Positions 31,821 to 40,905 of a stretch of 64,000 nucleotides of DNA are shown piece after piece. The translations under genes and the position numbers were made by a program. Position 1 is the stretch's first letter; every line of letters begins with the position of its first letter. Source of the DNA: Luteimonas abyssi (GTDB taxonomy: Bacteria; Pseudomonadota; Gammaproteobacteria; Xanthomonadales; Xanthomonadaceae); the NCBI RefSeq assembly GCF_001482195.1, contig NZ_KQ759763.1, positions 978,510 through 1,042,509 of the forward strand, read 5' to 3'. The notes under the pieces are model-generated. The model was not told the DNA's origin, did no database searches, and saw only the letters and a list, made by a program, of their open reading frames with translations.

Positions 31821-34171
31821 GCGTCGTGGGTCTGAGCAACATGTTGGCCACGGTGCGTACGCGCATCGCGCTCGATGCGTTCGCGACCGGATTGCCGCTG
31901 GTGGTACTGGTGGTCGTGCTGGGCCTGCGTGCGTGGGGTGCGGCCGGCGCGCCGGTGGCGCTGGCGATCGCGGCAGCCGGATCGGTGCTCTGGATACGGC
32001 ACCGGGTACGCCGGTACGACGCCGCCTGGCTCGCGGCGACGCTGGATGCGCGACGCCGCGACCTCGACGACAGCAGTGCGCTGCTGTTCGCGGATACGGC
32101 GTCGCTCGGTCCGCTGCAACGGCTCCAGCAGACGCGTCTGCGCACGCGCCTGGCACAGCGTCCGCTGCCGGACCTGCGGCCTGCGTGGGCGTGGCGGACG
32201 TGGATGCTCGCCTGGCTCGGCGCCGGTTGCGTGCTGGCGCTGGTGTGGCTGTGGCCCGTGATGACGGGAGCGCGCGGCACGCAGACGACACCCGTCGCCG
32301 CTCGCGGCAACGCGACGACGACACCCGCACTGGAGAGCGCCACGCTGGACATCCAGCCGCCGGCCTACACCGGCCTCGATGCGGAGGTCGCGCACGGTCT
32401 CGATGCGAAGGCGCCGGCCGGCAGCCGCCTGCGGTGGCGGTTGGCGGTCTCCGGACGGCCGGAGACCGTGGCGCTGGCGTTCCTGGATGGTCGCCACGTA
32501 CCGCTGGCGCTGGATGACGGCGTCTGGACCGGAACCGAGATCCTGGAGACCTCGCAGCTCTATCGGGTCCGGATCGCCGGCGCCGAGGACGCCGGCGCGC
32601 CCCTGCACCGCCTCGATGCGGTGGCCGACAGCCCGCCGCAGGTGCGCGTGCTGGTGCCCGAAACCACGCTGCAGCTGCGCACCGACGGACAGCGGCAGTG
32701 GTCGCTGGTCTTCGAGGCGCGCGACGACTACGGCGTCGCCGCGCAGGCGCGGCTGCGGATCGTACGGACCGAGGGCACCGGCGAGAACCAGACCTTCCAC
32801 GACCACGTACGCACCCTGAGCGGCGAGGGGCCGGCCCGGCAACGGCGTTTCGCGACGACGCTGGACATCGATGCCTTCGGCCTGCAGCCGGGCGAGGATC
32901 TGGTCGCCCAGCTCGAGGTTCACGACGGGCGCCGCCCGCAGCCGCAGGCCGGGCGCAGCCCGAGCGTGATCCTGCGCTGGCCGCCGCCGGCATTGCCCGA
33001 TATCGACGGTCTGGAGGGACTGGCGCGCGACATTCTGCCGGCCTACTTCCGCAGCCAGCGCCAGATCATCATCGATGCCGAAGCGCTGCTGGAGGCGCGT
33101 CCGACGCTGGCGTCCGAACGCTTCGCGGATCGCTCGGACGCGCTGGGCGTCGACCAGCGGCTGCTGCGCCTGCGCTACGGCCAGTTCCTGGGCGAGGAGT
33201 CGGAGGGCGCGGCGCGCCCGCCGCCGACGGCGGATGCGCACGACCACGACCGGGCGCACGAGGCGCCGCCGCCGCGTCCCTCGGTGTCCCCGGGCGGCAT
33301 CTTCGCCGACGGCTCGGATGCGCCGCCGGAGCGTCCCGCCGCCGAGGTCGCTGCGCACGACCACGCGCATGACGCGGCCAGCACCGCCGGCACGGCGGAG
33401 GGCGCACACGACCACGACGACCACGACCACGACGACCACGATCACGACGACCACGATCACGGCGACCACGATCACGGCGACGGTGCCCCGGCCGACGGCG
33501 TGTTCGGCCGGGCCGGCGACGTGGTCGCGGCGTTCGGTCACACCCACGACCTGCCCGAGGCGGCGACCCTGCTGGACCCGAAGACGCGCGAGACCCTGCG
33601 CAGCGCATTGCGCGAGATGTGGCAGTCGGAACTCCACCTGCGCCAGGCGGAGCCCGCACTGGCCCTGCCGTACGCCTACCGCGCACTGGAATTCATCAAG
33701 CAGGTGCAGGAGGCGGACCGGATCTACCTGCCTCGGCTGGGATCCCGCCTGCCGCCGATCGACGAGAACCGTCGCCTCGGCGGCGACCGCGAAGGCCTGG
33801 CCTCGCGGCCGTTGGCGCCATTGTCTTCGGTCGAAGCGGCCGCTGCGCCACACACGGCCTGGCGGGCACTGGCCGACGCGCGCGACACGGACATCACGCC
33901 GGTGCTGGACGCGCTGCAGGACTGGGTGCGAGACGCCGGCACGCGGCTGGACGATCCGCTGGCGGTGGTCGCCGCGATCGACGGCGTCCGCCAGGATCCG
34001 GCCTGCACATCGTGCCGGGACACGCTGCGCGGCCTGCTGTGGCACGCGATGCCGCGTCCTGTCGGCGGGATCGCGCCGCGCGCCGTGGATGCGGCCGGTG
34101 CGCACTATCTGCGTCGCCTGCAGCAAGACGACGGCCTGCCGGACGAACGCGCACGGGAGGGCGCGCCATGA
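31817..34171 (+). CDS. DUF4175-like membrane protein with His/Asp repeat
   Basis: This 784-residue protein has N-terminal membrane helices (LPLVVLVVVLGLRAWG, PVALAIAAAGSVLW and MLAWLGAGCVLALVWLWPVM) and then a large domain with the DUF4175-type motif DIQPPAYTGLD, beta-rich repeats, and a helical C-terminal part (REMWQSELHLRQAEPALALP). Residues 531-555 are five copies of a five-residue His/Asp unit that could bind metal ions. The GTG start overlaps the BatA-like stop by four bases (GTGA); an ATG at 31841 is the alternative. Function is unknown; it is probably part of a membrane assembly with its neighbours. Confidence 0.75.
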   Translation: MSVVGLSNMLATVRTRIALDAFATGLPLVVLVVVLGLRAWGAAGAPVALAIAAAGSVLWIRHRVRRYDAAWLAATLDARRRDLDDSSALLFADTASLGPLQRLQQTRLRTRLAQRPLPDLRPAWAWRTWMLAWLGAGCVLALVWLWPVMTGARGTQTTPVAARGNATTTPALESATLDIQPPAYTGLDAEVAHGLDAKAPAGSRLRWRLAVSGRPETVALAFLDGRHVPLALDDGVWTGTEILETSQLYRVRIAGAEDAGAPLHRLDAVADSPPQVRVLVPETTLQLRTDGQRQWSLVFEARDDYGVAAQARLRIVRTEGTGENQTFHDHVRTLSGEGPARQRRFATTLDIDAFGLQPGEDLVAQLEVHDGRRPQPQAGRSPSVILRWPPPALPDIDGLEGLARDILPAYFRSQRQIIIDAEALLEARPTLASERFADRSDALGVDQRLLRLRYGQFLGEESEGAARPPPTADAHDHDRAHEAPPPRPSVSPGGIFADGSDAPPERPAAEVAAHDHAHDAASTAGTAEGAHDHDDHDHDDHDHDDHDHGDHDHGDGAPADGVFGRAGDVVAAFGHTHDLPEAATLLDPKTRETLRSALREMWQSELHLRQAEPALALPYAYRALEFIKQVQEADRIYLPRLGSRLPPIDENRRLGGDREGLASRPLAPLSSVEAAAAPHTAWRALADARDTDITPVLDALQDWVRDAGTRLDDPLAVVAAIDGVRQDPACTSCRDTLRGLLWHAMPRPVGGIAPRAVDAAGAHYLRRLQQDDGLPDERAREGAP
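33407..33481 (+). repeat. five tandem 15-base units encoding HDHDD/HDHGD
   Basis: Five in-frame 15-base units, the first two CACGACCACGACGAC and the later ones with T and G changes (CACGATCACGACGAC, CACGATCACGGCGAC). They encode a histidine/aspartate-rich linker. Unit number could change by slippage without breaking the frame. Confidence 0.85.
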
Positions 34172-36072
34172 TCGCGTCGCCCGCGTTCGCGACCACTGCC
34201 GGCCTGCTCGCTGTGCTGGCCGTGGCCGCCTGCATCCGGATCCTCCTGTGGCAGCGGCGGGCGCCGCGCGCCGAGCGATCGGCGCCGTGGCGGCTGGGTC
34301 TTCTGCTGCTCGCGCAACCGGCTTGGGCGGTCCTGCTGTTGCTCGCCGTGCATCCGCCACGGCTGCCGCCCGCTGCGGGGGCGATGAGTGTATTGACGGC
34401 CGGTGCGACCGCTGACGATCTGCCCGACGGCCCGGCCGGCCGTGTGGTGGCGCTCCCGGAGAGCGGCGACACGGGCGGGCATGCGGGATCGACCATGACG
34501 GCGCCGGCCACGGTGGCGCGGATGCCGGATCTGGCGACGGCCTTGCGGCTGTACCCGGAGACGCGCGCGCTGCACGTCTTCGGCGACGGCCTGGAGCAGC
34601 GCGACCTCGACGCACTGCCGCGGACGACGTTGCGGTTCGTGCCATCCGTGGCCAGGCCCGGTCTCGGCGACCTGGTCGTGCCGACGTCTCCGGTCGCCGG
34701 CGATATGCTTCGGCTTCAAGGGCATGCGCTGGCGCTCCCCGGTGGCCGGGTGGAGATGCTCGATCCGGCCGGCGTCCGGGTCGATGCCGCATCGCTCGCC
34801 GACGACGGCATGTTCGGTCTCGATGCGCCGACCTTCGTCGAAGGGCCGGCCACGTTCACGCTGCGTCTGCTGGACGCCGAGGGCGAGGTTGTCGAGGAAG
34901 CCGGGCTGCCGGTCTGGCTGGCGTCGCCCGCGCGACCGCGCGTGCGCCTGCTCGCTGGTGCCGCCAATGCGGAGAGTCGGTTCCTGCGCCGTTGGGCGAC
35001 GGATGCCGGCCTGCCGGTCGCTGCCCATGTCGCACTCGGCGCGGGACTGGGTCTGGGCGAGGGGCCTGCCGTGCCGTCGCGTGCGGACCTGGACCGGACC
35101 GATGCCCTGATCGTCGACCTGCGTGCGTGGCAGGCGCTGGGAGCCGGTGGCCGGGCGACGGTACTGGCCGCGGTGGAAGCGGGGCTCGGGCTGGTGGTGC
35201 GCATGGACGGTCCCGGCGTCCCGGCGGGGTTGTCCGATGCGATGTTCCGTATCGAGGCCGCGCAGGGCACGCAGCCGTGGCCATGGACGTTGCCGGCTGC
35301 GCCGGATGCCGATGTCCTGCGCGCCCGGCTGGGTCCCGGCAGCGAGGATGCCCCGTTCGATCCGGAGCAGGCCCGCGCCGCACTCCCGCCGCTGTCGTTG
35401 CGCGATCTGCGCGTGTCCGGGCACGCCGCCGTACCGCTCGACGCGGGCGATGTCTCCACCGCGATGGCGCCGTTGGGCTGGTGGCGCGGACGCGGTGCCG
35501 GCCGGGTCCTGCTGTGGCGTCCGCAGGACACCCATCGCCTGGTATTGCTGGGTCGACCGGACCTGCATGCCGACCTCTGGCGTACCGCCGTCGGCACGAT
35601 CGCGCGTTCGCAGCCGACGCGACCGCCCAGGATCCAGGCTCCGGCATTCGAGGACGAGCGGGTCGCGATCTGCGGTCTCGGCGACGAGGCGAGTGTCGAG
35701 GCACCCGATGGCCGCGTTTCGCCCCTGCCGATCGAGCGACGGCAGGGGGCCGGGGATGCCTGTGCAGGCTTCTGGCCGCACGGGCCGGGCTGGCATGCGG
35801 TGATGGAAAGGGGAGAGGTCGTCGGTCGCTGGTTCGTCCACCCCAGCGACGCGTTGCCCGGTGTACGGGCAGGTCTGCGACGTGCGCGTACGGCGGCGGT
35901 CGCCTGCGACGGCGCGACGTGTGTCGAAGCCCCGGCCGGAGGTGAGATGCACGCCCCGTCACCGCGTGGCCCGGCCTGGCCCTGGTGGCTCGGCTGGCTG
36001 GCGCTCTCGGGCGTGTTGTGGTGGCTGGAACGCAGCCGCCTGGGACGCCCGGCGGTGTCGCCGTCGGGCTGA
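34168..36072 (+). CDS. large membrane protein, last gene of the MoxR-DUF58 block
   Basis: This 634-residue protein has two N-terminal membrane helices (TTAGLLAVLAVAACIRILLW and LGLLLLAQPAWAVLLLLAV), a long periplasmic beta-rich part (LRLQGHALALPGGRVEMLDPAG; later GAGRVLLWRPQDTHRLVLLG) and a C-terminal helix (WPWWLGWLALSGVLWWLER). I do not recognise a named family; its layout matches membrane proteins that end MoxR-DUF58-BatA-DUF4159 clusters. The ATG overlaps the previous stop by four bases. A role with its neighbours is inferred only from this coupling. Confidence 0.75.
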   Translation: MIASPAFATTAGLLAVLAVAACIRILLWQRRAPRAERSAPWRLGLLLLAQPAWAVLLLLAVHPPRLPPAAGAMSVLTAGATADDLPDGPAGRVVALPESGDTGGHAGSTMTAPATVARMPDLATALRLYPETRALHVFGDGLEQRDLDALPRTTLRFVPSVARPGLGDLVVPTSPVAGDMLRLQGHALALPGGRVEMLDPAGVRVDAASLADDGMFGLDAPTFVEGPATFTLRLLDAEGEVVEEAGLPVWLASPARPRVRLLAGAANAESRFLRRWATDAGLPVAAHVALGAGLGLGEGPAVPSRADLDRTDALIVDLRAWQALGAGGRATVLAAVEAGLGLVVRMDGPGVPAGLSDAMFRIEAAQGTQPWPWTLPAAPDADVLRARLGPGSEDAPFDPEQARAALPPLSLRDLRVSGHAAVPLDAGDVSTAMAPLGWWRGRGAGRVLLWRPQDTHRLVLLGRPDLHADLWRTAVGTIARSQPTRPPRIQAPAFEDERVAICGLGDEASVEAPDGRVSPLPIERRQGAGDACAGFWPHGPGWHAVMERGEVVGRWFVHPSDALPGVRAGLRRARTAAVACDGATCVEAPAGGEMHAPSPRGPAWPWWLGWLALSGVLWWLERSRLGRPAVSPSG

Positions 36073-36303
36073 CGCACAGAGGCGCCATCTGCCTGCAGGT
36101 CGAAGATGCAAGGCCTACACTCGGCGCCTGGAAACGAAAGGAATCGCGTCATGGCGTATCCGCGCAGTGGCCATCGCCGCCGTACCGTCCGACCGTCCGA
36201 TGTCGGCAATCCGCTGGTGAAGCGCGCATCGCCAGCGTCGGGCACGCCACGAGCATCCATCCGCGCCGACGTCGGTGCGGAACGGCGGTCCAGGGCGTCC
36301 GGC

Positions 36304-37116
36304 ATGGTGACGGCGAGACGCACGCCGGCGATGCTTCTCGGCGTACTGCTGCTGGCAGCGTGCGGCCGAAGCGCCGACATGGAGGGCGGCCCGGGTGCGG
36401 GTGGCGTCGCTGCCGATTCGACCGAAGTCGCCGGGCAACGCGCGCGGTCGCCCGGGGCAATGCTGGCCTACGAGCACGACGTGGGGATCACCCTCGCCGA
36501 TGCCGAGGTGCTGACGCGCGCCGGCGACGTGCGGGCGGCGTGCACGGCTGCGCGGTTCGGCGCGTGCACGGTGCTGGGCGCCTGGGAGCAGGGCGGTGCA
36601 CAGCGTTCGGCGTCGCTACGGATGCGCATCGTGCCGGAAGGCGTGGAGCCGCTGGTCGCGCTCGCGTCGGCCGGCGGCGACATCGGTTCCCGCAATACCC
36701 GTGCCGAGGATCTGGCCGTCGCGGTACGCGACAACGCGGTGGCCCAGGATCGCCTGCGCCGTGAGCTGCAGCGTCTGGGCGAGTTCCAGGCGCGATCCGA
36801 TCTTTCGGTTGCCGACATGATCGCCTTGTCCGAGCGCATCGCGACCGCCGAGGCCGAACAGGAACGGGTGGAGCAGGAGAGTGCGCAACAGCGCCGACGC
36901 ATCGACACCGAGTTGCTGACGATCCGGTTCCAGCCGCCGCACGGCCAGCGCGGCCGTGGAGAGATCGGACGCGCGGTTCGCGAGTTCGGAGCCACCTTGG
37001 CGACGGGAACGGCGTGGACGATCCGGGCCGCCGCGTTCCTGATCCCCGTGCTGATCGTGGTCGGCCTCTGCACCTTCGCCGTACGCCGGCTGCGGCGTCG
37101 ACGTCGGAGCGTTTGA
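36304..37116 (+). CDS. DUF4349 lipoprotein
   Basis: This 270-residue protein starts with a lipoprotein signal (MLLGVLLLAACG), then a periplasmic region with a coiled-coil-like stretch (RLRRELQRLGEFQARSDLS, ISLSERIATAEAEQER-type), and one C-terminal membrane helix (AAAFLIPVLIVVGLCTFAV) followed by arginines, as in DUF4349 proteins. Start choice is uncertain: ATG 36304 directly begins the signal peptide but has no clear ribosome site, whereas ATG 36151 has AAAGGA upstream and would add 51 unconserved residues. Function unknown. Confidence 0.7.
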   Translation: MVTARRTPAMLLGVLLLAACGRSADMEGGPGAGGVAADSTEVAGQRARSPGAMLAYEHDVGITLADAEVLTRAGDVRAACTAARFGACTVLGAWEQGGAQRSASLRMRIVPEGVEPLVALASAGGDIGSRNTRAEDLAVAVRDNAVAQDRLRRELQRLGEFQARSDLSVADMIALSERIATAEAEQERVEQESAQQRRRIDTELLTIRFQPPHGQRGRGEIGRAVREFGATLATGTAWTIRAAAFLIPVLIVVGLCTFAVRRLRRRRRSV

Positions 37117-37132
37117 CCGCGCCGTCCCGTCG

Positions 37133-37435
37133 TCAGATCTCGTCGTCCTCGTCGTCCTCGAACTCGACCAGTGCGCCGAGCTGGAAGGCGAGTTCGTCGA
37201 CGGCTTCGCGGACCTTGCGCGCGGTGGCGGCGTTCGGCGCGTCCACTTCGATCTCGTGCAGCTTCGGGCCTTCCTCCTCGGCGAGGCCTGCAGAGCTGGA
37301 ATCCTCGTCGTCCATGCGCGGCATGAGGTCGGCGATTTCCTCGACATGTTCGATGCCGTCCAGGCTCTGCAGCAGATTCATGATGCCGCGGACGGCGTCG
37401 TCTTCGCCGGTGATACGGATGCGGAGCATGGGCAT
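37133..37435 (-). CDS. small acidic conserved protein
   Basis: This 100-residue protein begins MPMLRIRITGEDDAVRGIM, continues LQSLDGIEHVEEIADLMP and MDDEDSSSAGL, and ends in an acidic tail (FEDDEDDEI). The pattern suggests a small ferredoxin-like alpha/beta fold (strand, helix, strand) with a second similar half (KLHEIEVDAPNAATARKVRE). I recall similar unnamed proteins in Xanthomonas relatives. The open frame extends far upstream to 37852 in another gene's antisense, so the start was set at the conserved MPMLRIR. Confidence 0.7.
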   Translation of the reverse strand: MPMLRIRITGEDDAVRGIMNLLQSLDGIEHVEEIADLMPRMDDEDSSSAGLAEEEGPKLHEIEVDAPNAATARKVREAVDELAFQLGALVEFEDDEDDEI

Positions 37436-37482
37436 GTCGGGACCACCGTGATGAAGTCGGCTGCAGGCTATGCGCGGCTGCA

Positions 37483-38910
37483 TCAAGCCGGTGTGACCGC
37501 AGACGGCGACACGGGCACGCGTGCCGGCTGCGGCAGATCGCGCATGGCGGCGCCCACGGCGTGCCGGAGCATGGCGGGCACGATGTAGTGCTGATGTACG
37601 CCTGCGATCGCCGCCAGGTACGCATGGCCGAACGCGTTCGTACACTGCACGCGGTTGGCCATGCCGACGCGGACGTGCCCACCGGGGTCGATGCGGACAT
37701 CGATGCTGCAGCGGAAGGCGAGGTGGCGGTCGTCGGCGCCGAGCAACACTTCGGCGTATCGGCCGTCGGCGGCGGCGCGCTGGGCCAGCACCGGGAAGCG
37801 GCCGGCGAAGCGCTCGACCTCGCCTGTGCCGAGCAACGAGGAGACCGGACACCCCAGGGGCGAGGTCCGCAGGCGCAACGGGCGCACCAGCAGGTTGCGT
37901 GCGCGCATCAAGCGGCTGACGCCGCGGGGTGGGGATTCGACGAAACCCGCCAGGACCCGGGCGAGCAACGTCTCGGCGCCTGGCGGCGCATGCGCGTGCG
38001 GGGCGGCCAGCGGCAACGGGAGTTCGACGCGGTCCTGATGATGGTGGCGAGGCAGTGCCGTCGCCAGCAGGCTGTCGGCGGGCAGGGTGGTCGCGCGATG
38101 CAGGCGATCGCCAGGTCCGGCGGCGACGCCGTCACGCCCGCCTGCCCGCGCCTGGGCGCCGCAGCGGTATCGGCCCATCGCGCGTCGCCAGACGTCGCGC
38201 ACGCGCCGGCCCCAGGCCGTCTCGCGCGCATCGAGCGCGAGACGCGTGGTCGGGATCGCGGCGAGGGCGGCCGGATGCGCCTCGAGCCACGTGCGTACGG
38301 ATGCCGGCAGCAACTCGGTGAGATCGGGAATGCGGGCATCGCCTGTGGCGGCATGGGCATGCAGCCGGGGGTCGTCGAGGCCGTCCAGCTCGTCGGGATG
38401 GACCGACAGCGCGAACAGCGCGGGATGCCGGCTGTCGACCCGGGCCGGCGCGAACTGGTGCCAGACATCGCCGCCGAAGCGCACACAGAACAGGGCATCG
38501 GGTGGGATTTCCACTTGCGTCAATGCGTTCGCGAATGCGCCGGGCGCTTGTCGCAGGCAGGCATCGTCAACGCTGGCGAAGCGCAGCAGTGCACCGCCGC
38601 TGCCGGAGACCGCGGTGAAGACGCGGCGTCCGCGGTGGCGGTGGAACGGGTGGCCGCCGCGATCCACCGCAAAGGCGTGCAGCGCGCTGTGGTCGCCTAC
38701 GTCGGCATGCATGTCGCCCAGCCTGACCGTGGGCTCGTCCAGCGCATCCACGAAACCGGCATGCCGGCGTTGCCGGGCGCCGGCCTGGGCGCACAGCGCA
38801 TCCCCGGCACCTGCGCCCAGCTGTGCGATCAACCGGACCTCCACCGGCGCCCCACCGGTGCGGGACGGCAGCAGAAACGAGGGGAAGCCGGAAACCGTGC
38901 CTGTGTCCAC
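37483..38910 (-). CDS. fusion of a cupin-like domain and a DUF2867-like domain
   Basis: This 475-residue protein seems to have two halves. The first (about 60-190) looks cupin-like, with HPFHRHRGRRVFTAVSGSG and later DVWHQFAP supplying clustered histidines. The second (about 280-470) has DUF2867 character: LPADSLLATALPRHHHQDRVE, LMRARNLLVRPLRLRTSP, AFRCSIDVRI and AYLAAIAGVHQHYIVPAML. The GTG start has AGAGGAG eight bases upstream and lies 13 bases after the ArsR-type gene, so they are translated together. A cupin half suggests metal or small-ligand sensing, but no function is known. Confidence 0.65.
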   Translation of the reverse strand: MDTGTVSGFPSFLLPSRTGGAPVEVRLIAQLGAGAGDALCAQAGARQRRHAGFVDALDEPTVRLGDMHADVGDHSALHAFAVDRGGHPFHRHRGRRVFTAVSGSGGALLRFASVDDACLRQAPGAFANALTQVEIPPDALFCVRFGGDVWHQFAPARVDSRHPALFALSVHPDELDGLDDPRLHAHAATGDARIPDLTELLPASVRTWLEAHPAALAAIPTTRLALDARETAWGRRVRDVWRRAMGRYRCGAQARAGGRDGVAAGPGDRLHRATTLPADSLLATALPRHHHQDRVELPLPLAAPHAHAPPGAETLLARVLAGFVESPPRGVSRLMRARNLLVRPLRLRTSPLGCPVSSLLGTGEVERFAGRFPVLAQRAAADGRYAEVLLGADDRHLAFRCSIDVRIDPGGHVRVGMANRVQCTNAFGHAYLAAIAGVHQHYIVPAMLRHAVGAAMRDLPQPARVPVSPSAVTPA

Positions 38911-38923
38911 GCCGGACGCTCCT

Positions 38924-39280
38924 CTAGTCCCTGGGAACGGCCGCTTTCGCCGTCTTCGCAGGCCTGGACGGGCCGACCGCGCGCCGGCGCGCCTCGCGCT
39001 TCAAGGGACCGGCGCCCGGGCAGATCTCGAAAGCGAACCCGGACAGCGCATTGACCAGGTTGTCCGGCACCAGCCGGTAATGCACGAACTGGCCGCGCCG
39101 TTCGGCATCGACCAGGCCGGCATGCTCCAGGATCGACAGATGCCGGGAAATCGCCGGCGCGCTCATCTCGAAGCGCGCGGCGATCTCGCCGGCGGTCAGT
39201 TCCTGCGCCGACAGGTAGGCGAGGATCTGCCGGCGGGGCAGGGAGGCGAGCGCTTCGAAGACGGCACTGACGCTGCTCAT
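38924..39280 (-). CDS. ArsR-family transcriptional regulator
   Basis: This 118-residue winged-helix repressor matches the ArsR family: VFEALASLPRRQILAYLSAQ, LTAGEIAARFEMSAPAISRHLSILEHAGLVD, then the wing RRGQFVHYRL. The metal-binding ELCVCDL motif of arsenic sensors is absent, so it is probably a non-metal ArsR member. The basic Lys/Ala/Arg tail (REARRRAVGPSRPAKTAKAA) is extra. It is the first gene of a leftward operon with the cupin/DUF2867 fusion and probably represses its own promoter. Confidence 0.9.
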   Translation of the reverse strand: MSSVSAVFEALASLPRRQILAYLSAQELTAGEIAARFEMSAPAISRHLSILEHAGLVDAERRGQFVHYRLVPDNLVNALSGFAFEICPGAGPLKREARRRAVGPSRPAKTAKAAVPRD

Positions 39281-39296
39281 TTGTCTAATTCAATAA

Positions 39297-39312
39297 TTAA
39301 CTAAATTGTTAA
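39297..39312. promoter_or_regulatory. inverted repeat TTAAC-N6-GTTAA upstream of arsR-type gene
   Basis: Perfect five-base arms at 39297-39301 and 39308-39312 in an unusually AT-rich stretch, 17 bases upstream of the ArsR-type start. Position and symmetry suit an ArsR operator overlapping the promoter. Confidence 0.5.
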
Positions 39313-39335
39313 GTTATGGCGTCGCAGGAGACGTG

Positions 39336-39416
39336 TCAACCGGAGGCGATCCGGTGCCCGTGCTCGAGGCACACGATCCCGGGCCAGCGATCCAGGGCCG
39401 CGATTCGCAGGGGCAT
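39336..39416 (-). CDS. possible 26-residue small protein
   Basis: A 26-codon frame (MPLRIAALDRWPGIVCLEHG then HRIASG) starts 36 bases after the GNAT stop on the same strand. Its ribosome-site region GGGAGCCCGATCA is identical over 13 bases to the leader of the cyclophilin gene upstream (40908-40920). That repeated leader is the only reason to list it; it could instead be a copied fragment of leader DNA with no protein. Confidence 0.3.
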   Translation of the reverse strand: MPLRIAALDRWPGIVCLEHGHRIASG

Positions 39417-39451
39417 GATCGGGCTCCCTGATCCGGGATCCGCGATCGGAT

Positions 39452-39991
39452 TCAGTGCGTTTCGCGGGTGCGCTCGTACAGCACGACATCCTGGTCGTGA
39501 TAGCGCGCCTCCCCGAACGGGTGATACCCGGCGCCTGCGGCGACCCGCTGCGAGGGCAGGTTGTGCCGTCCGATGCAGCAGACGCTGCGCGCGCCGCCGG
39601 AATGGCGGGCATCGAGCCAGGCATGCGCGGCGCCGACGGCCTCGGCCGCGATGCCACGCCCGTGTGCCTGCGTGCGCAGGATCCAGCCGGCTTCCGGCAC
39701 GCCGTCGAAGCGCGGCCCCAGCCCGCGGTGGAAGTCGGCGAAGCCGGTTTCGCCGAGAAACGCGCCGCTGTCGCGCTCGATGATCGCGAACAGCCCGTAG
39801 TCCAGTGCGTGCCAGTGGCCGATGTAGCGCAGCAGCCGATTCCATACGTCCTCGCCCGACAACGGCGCGCGCCCCATGGGTGCGAGCACCGCGGGATCGG
39901 CGAACATCGCATGCAGCGCGTCGAAGTCCTCCAGCCGATGCGGGCGAAGATGCAGCCTGGCGGTGTCGATCGTGGCGGCGGCCGCGCTCAT
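39452..39991 (-). CDS. GNAT-family N-acetyltransferase (RimJ/RimL type)
   Basis: This 179-residue GNAT acetyltransferase opens [20 protein letters not shown], has [17 protein letters not shown], the acetyl-CoA motif region [20 protein letters not shown] (Q/RxxGxG/A-like HGRGIA) and [15 protein letters not shown] at the end. It acetylates an amine with acetyl-CoA; the acceptor is unknown. The ATG overlaps the cyclophilin stop by four bases, so the two are co-translated. The much longer upstream frame lies within the cyclophilin gene and was rejected. Confidence 0.9.
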   Translation of the reverse strand: MSAAAATIDTARLHLRPHRLEDFDALHAMFADPAVLAPMGRAPLSGEDVWNRLLRYIGHWHALDYGLFAIIERDSGAFLGETGFADFHRGLGPRFDGVPEAGWILRTQAHGRGIAAEAVGAAHAWLDARHSGGARSVCCIGRHNLPSQRVAAGAGYHPFGEARYHDQDVVLYERTRETH

Positions 39992-40905
39992 CCGGCAGGC
40001 GTCCGGACCGGCAGCGGCACATTGCACAGGTCGATGTGTCCGGCCTTGCGCAGATACCAGTCGTCGCTGCGGTTGCGGCGCGCTTCCACCACGGCGTCGA
40101 ACAACGGGGTGTCGGTGCGCAGCACCTGCAGCGGCGTGCGGGCGTCGGCCGCAACGTCCGCTGCCAGCCGGATCGCGCGGATCGGGGTGGGCTGTGCTTC
40201 GCCTTCGAGGAAACCCAGCGGGCCCGTGCCCCGCGGCAAGGCGCTCAGCAGTTCGATGCCCTGCAGCACGCGGCCGACCTGGGTGATGTTGCGGTCGAGC
40301 TGGCGCGGGGACTGCCCGATCACCACGTACAGTTCGGTGCCGTTGCTGGAATCGGCCTCGGCGCCGCGTCCGGCTCCGAGCACGCCGTAGCAGTGCGCCA
40401 TCCACGAAACGCCCGCGTCCGCATCGCGCGCGGCCGGAAACCCGTCGACGAACCCGACCTCGGCTGCCCAGCCGTCCGCGTCGGCCAGCGGGTGGAACGC
40501 CAGACCGTCGCTGGCGCGCTCGAACTCCGCGGGCAGGTGGTCGCGCGCCTCGCCAAGCGGCTTGGGCGGCGCACCGTCTTCGACATTGGCGCCGAACTGC
40601 GCCACGAAGTTGTCCTGCACCCGGTAGACGGTGGTGCCGTCCCAGAACGCGCCGCGTGCCAGTGCGCGAATGTTGGCGACATGCTCGGGTGCGAACTGCG
40701 GCGCCAGCTCGATCACCACCCGGCCGGCGTCGAGATCCATGTACAGGAGGTTTTCGGGATCGGGTGTGCGCCAGTCGCCGGGCTGGGAGGCGTCGAGCAG
40801 GGCCTGCATCGTCGGCGCGGGCGGCGGCGCTTCGGCGCTCGCGATGCCGGCGATGCCGACGAGGACAGCGGTGGCGCCCAGAACGGACAGGGTGGTGGCA
40901 TGCAT
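39988..40905 (-). CDS. secreted cyclophilin-type peptidyl-prolyl isomerase
   Basis: This 305-residue protein has a signal peptide ([19 protein letters not shown]) and a cyclophilin domain: [48 protein letters not shown] and [16 protein letters not shown]. It is larger than a minimal cyclophilin (about 165), with an insert between the core strands and a C-terminal tail ([11 protein letters not shown]). It should help proline-containing periplasmic proteins fold. The start at ATG 40905 has GGGGAG upstream; 17 further in-frame codons precede it. First gene of the pair with the GNAT gene. Confidence 0.88.
   Translation of the reverse strand: MHATTLSVLGATAVLVGIAGIASAEAPPPAPTMQALLDASQPGDWRTPDPENLLYMDLDAGRVVIELAPQFAPEHVANIRALARGAFWDGTTVYRVQDNFVAQFGANVEDGAPPKPLGEARDHLPAEFERASDGLAFHPLADADGWAAEVGFVDGFPAARDADAGVSWMAHCYGVLGAGRGAEADSSNGTELYVVIGQSPRQLDRNITQVGRVLQGIELLSALPRGTGPLGFLEGEAQPTPIRAIRLAADVAADARTPLQVLRTDTPLFDAVVEARRNRSDDWYLRKAGHIDLCNVPLPVRTPAG

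Noticed and set aside
33407-33481. The HDHD repeat taken as a zinc transporter or a CRISPR-like array
   Set aside because: It lies in frame inside a membrane protein, has no spacers, and no transporter helices surround it.
36106-36303. N-terminal extension of the DUF4349 lipoprotein
   Set aside because: It would put about 66 Arg-rich residues before the lipoprotein signal; the shorter start was preferred, though 36151 has a ribosome site.
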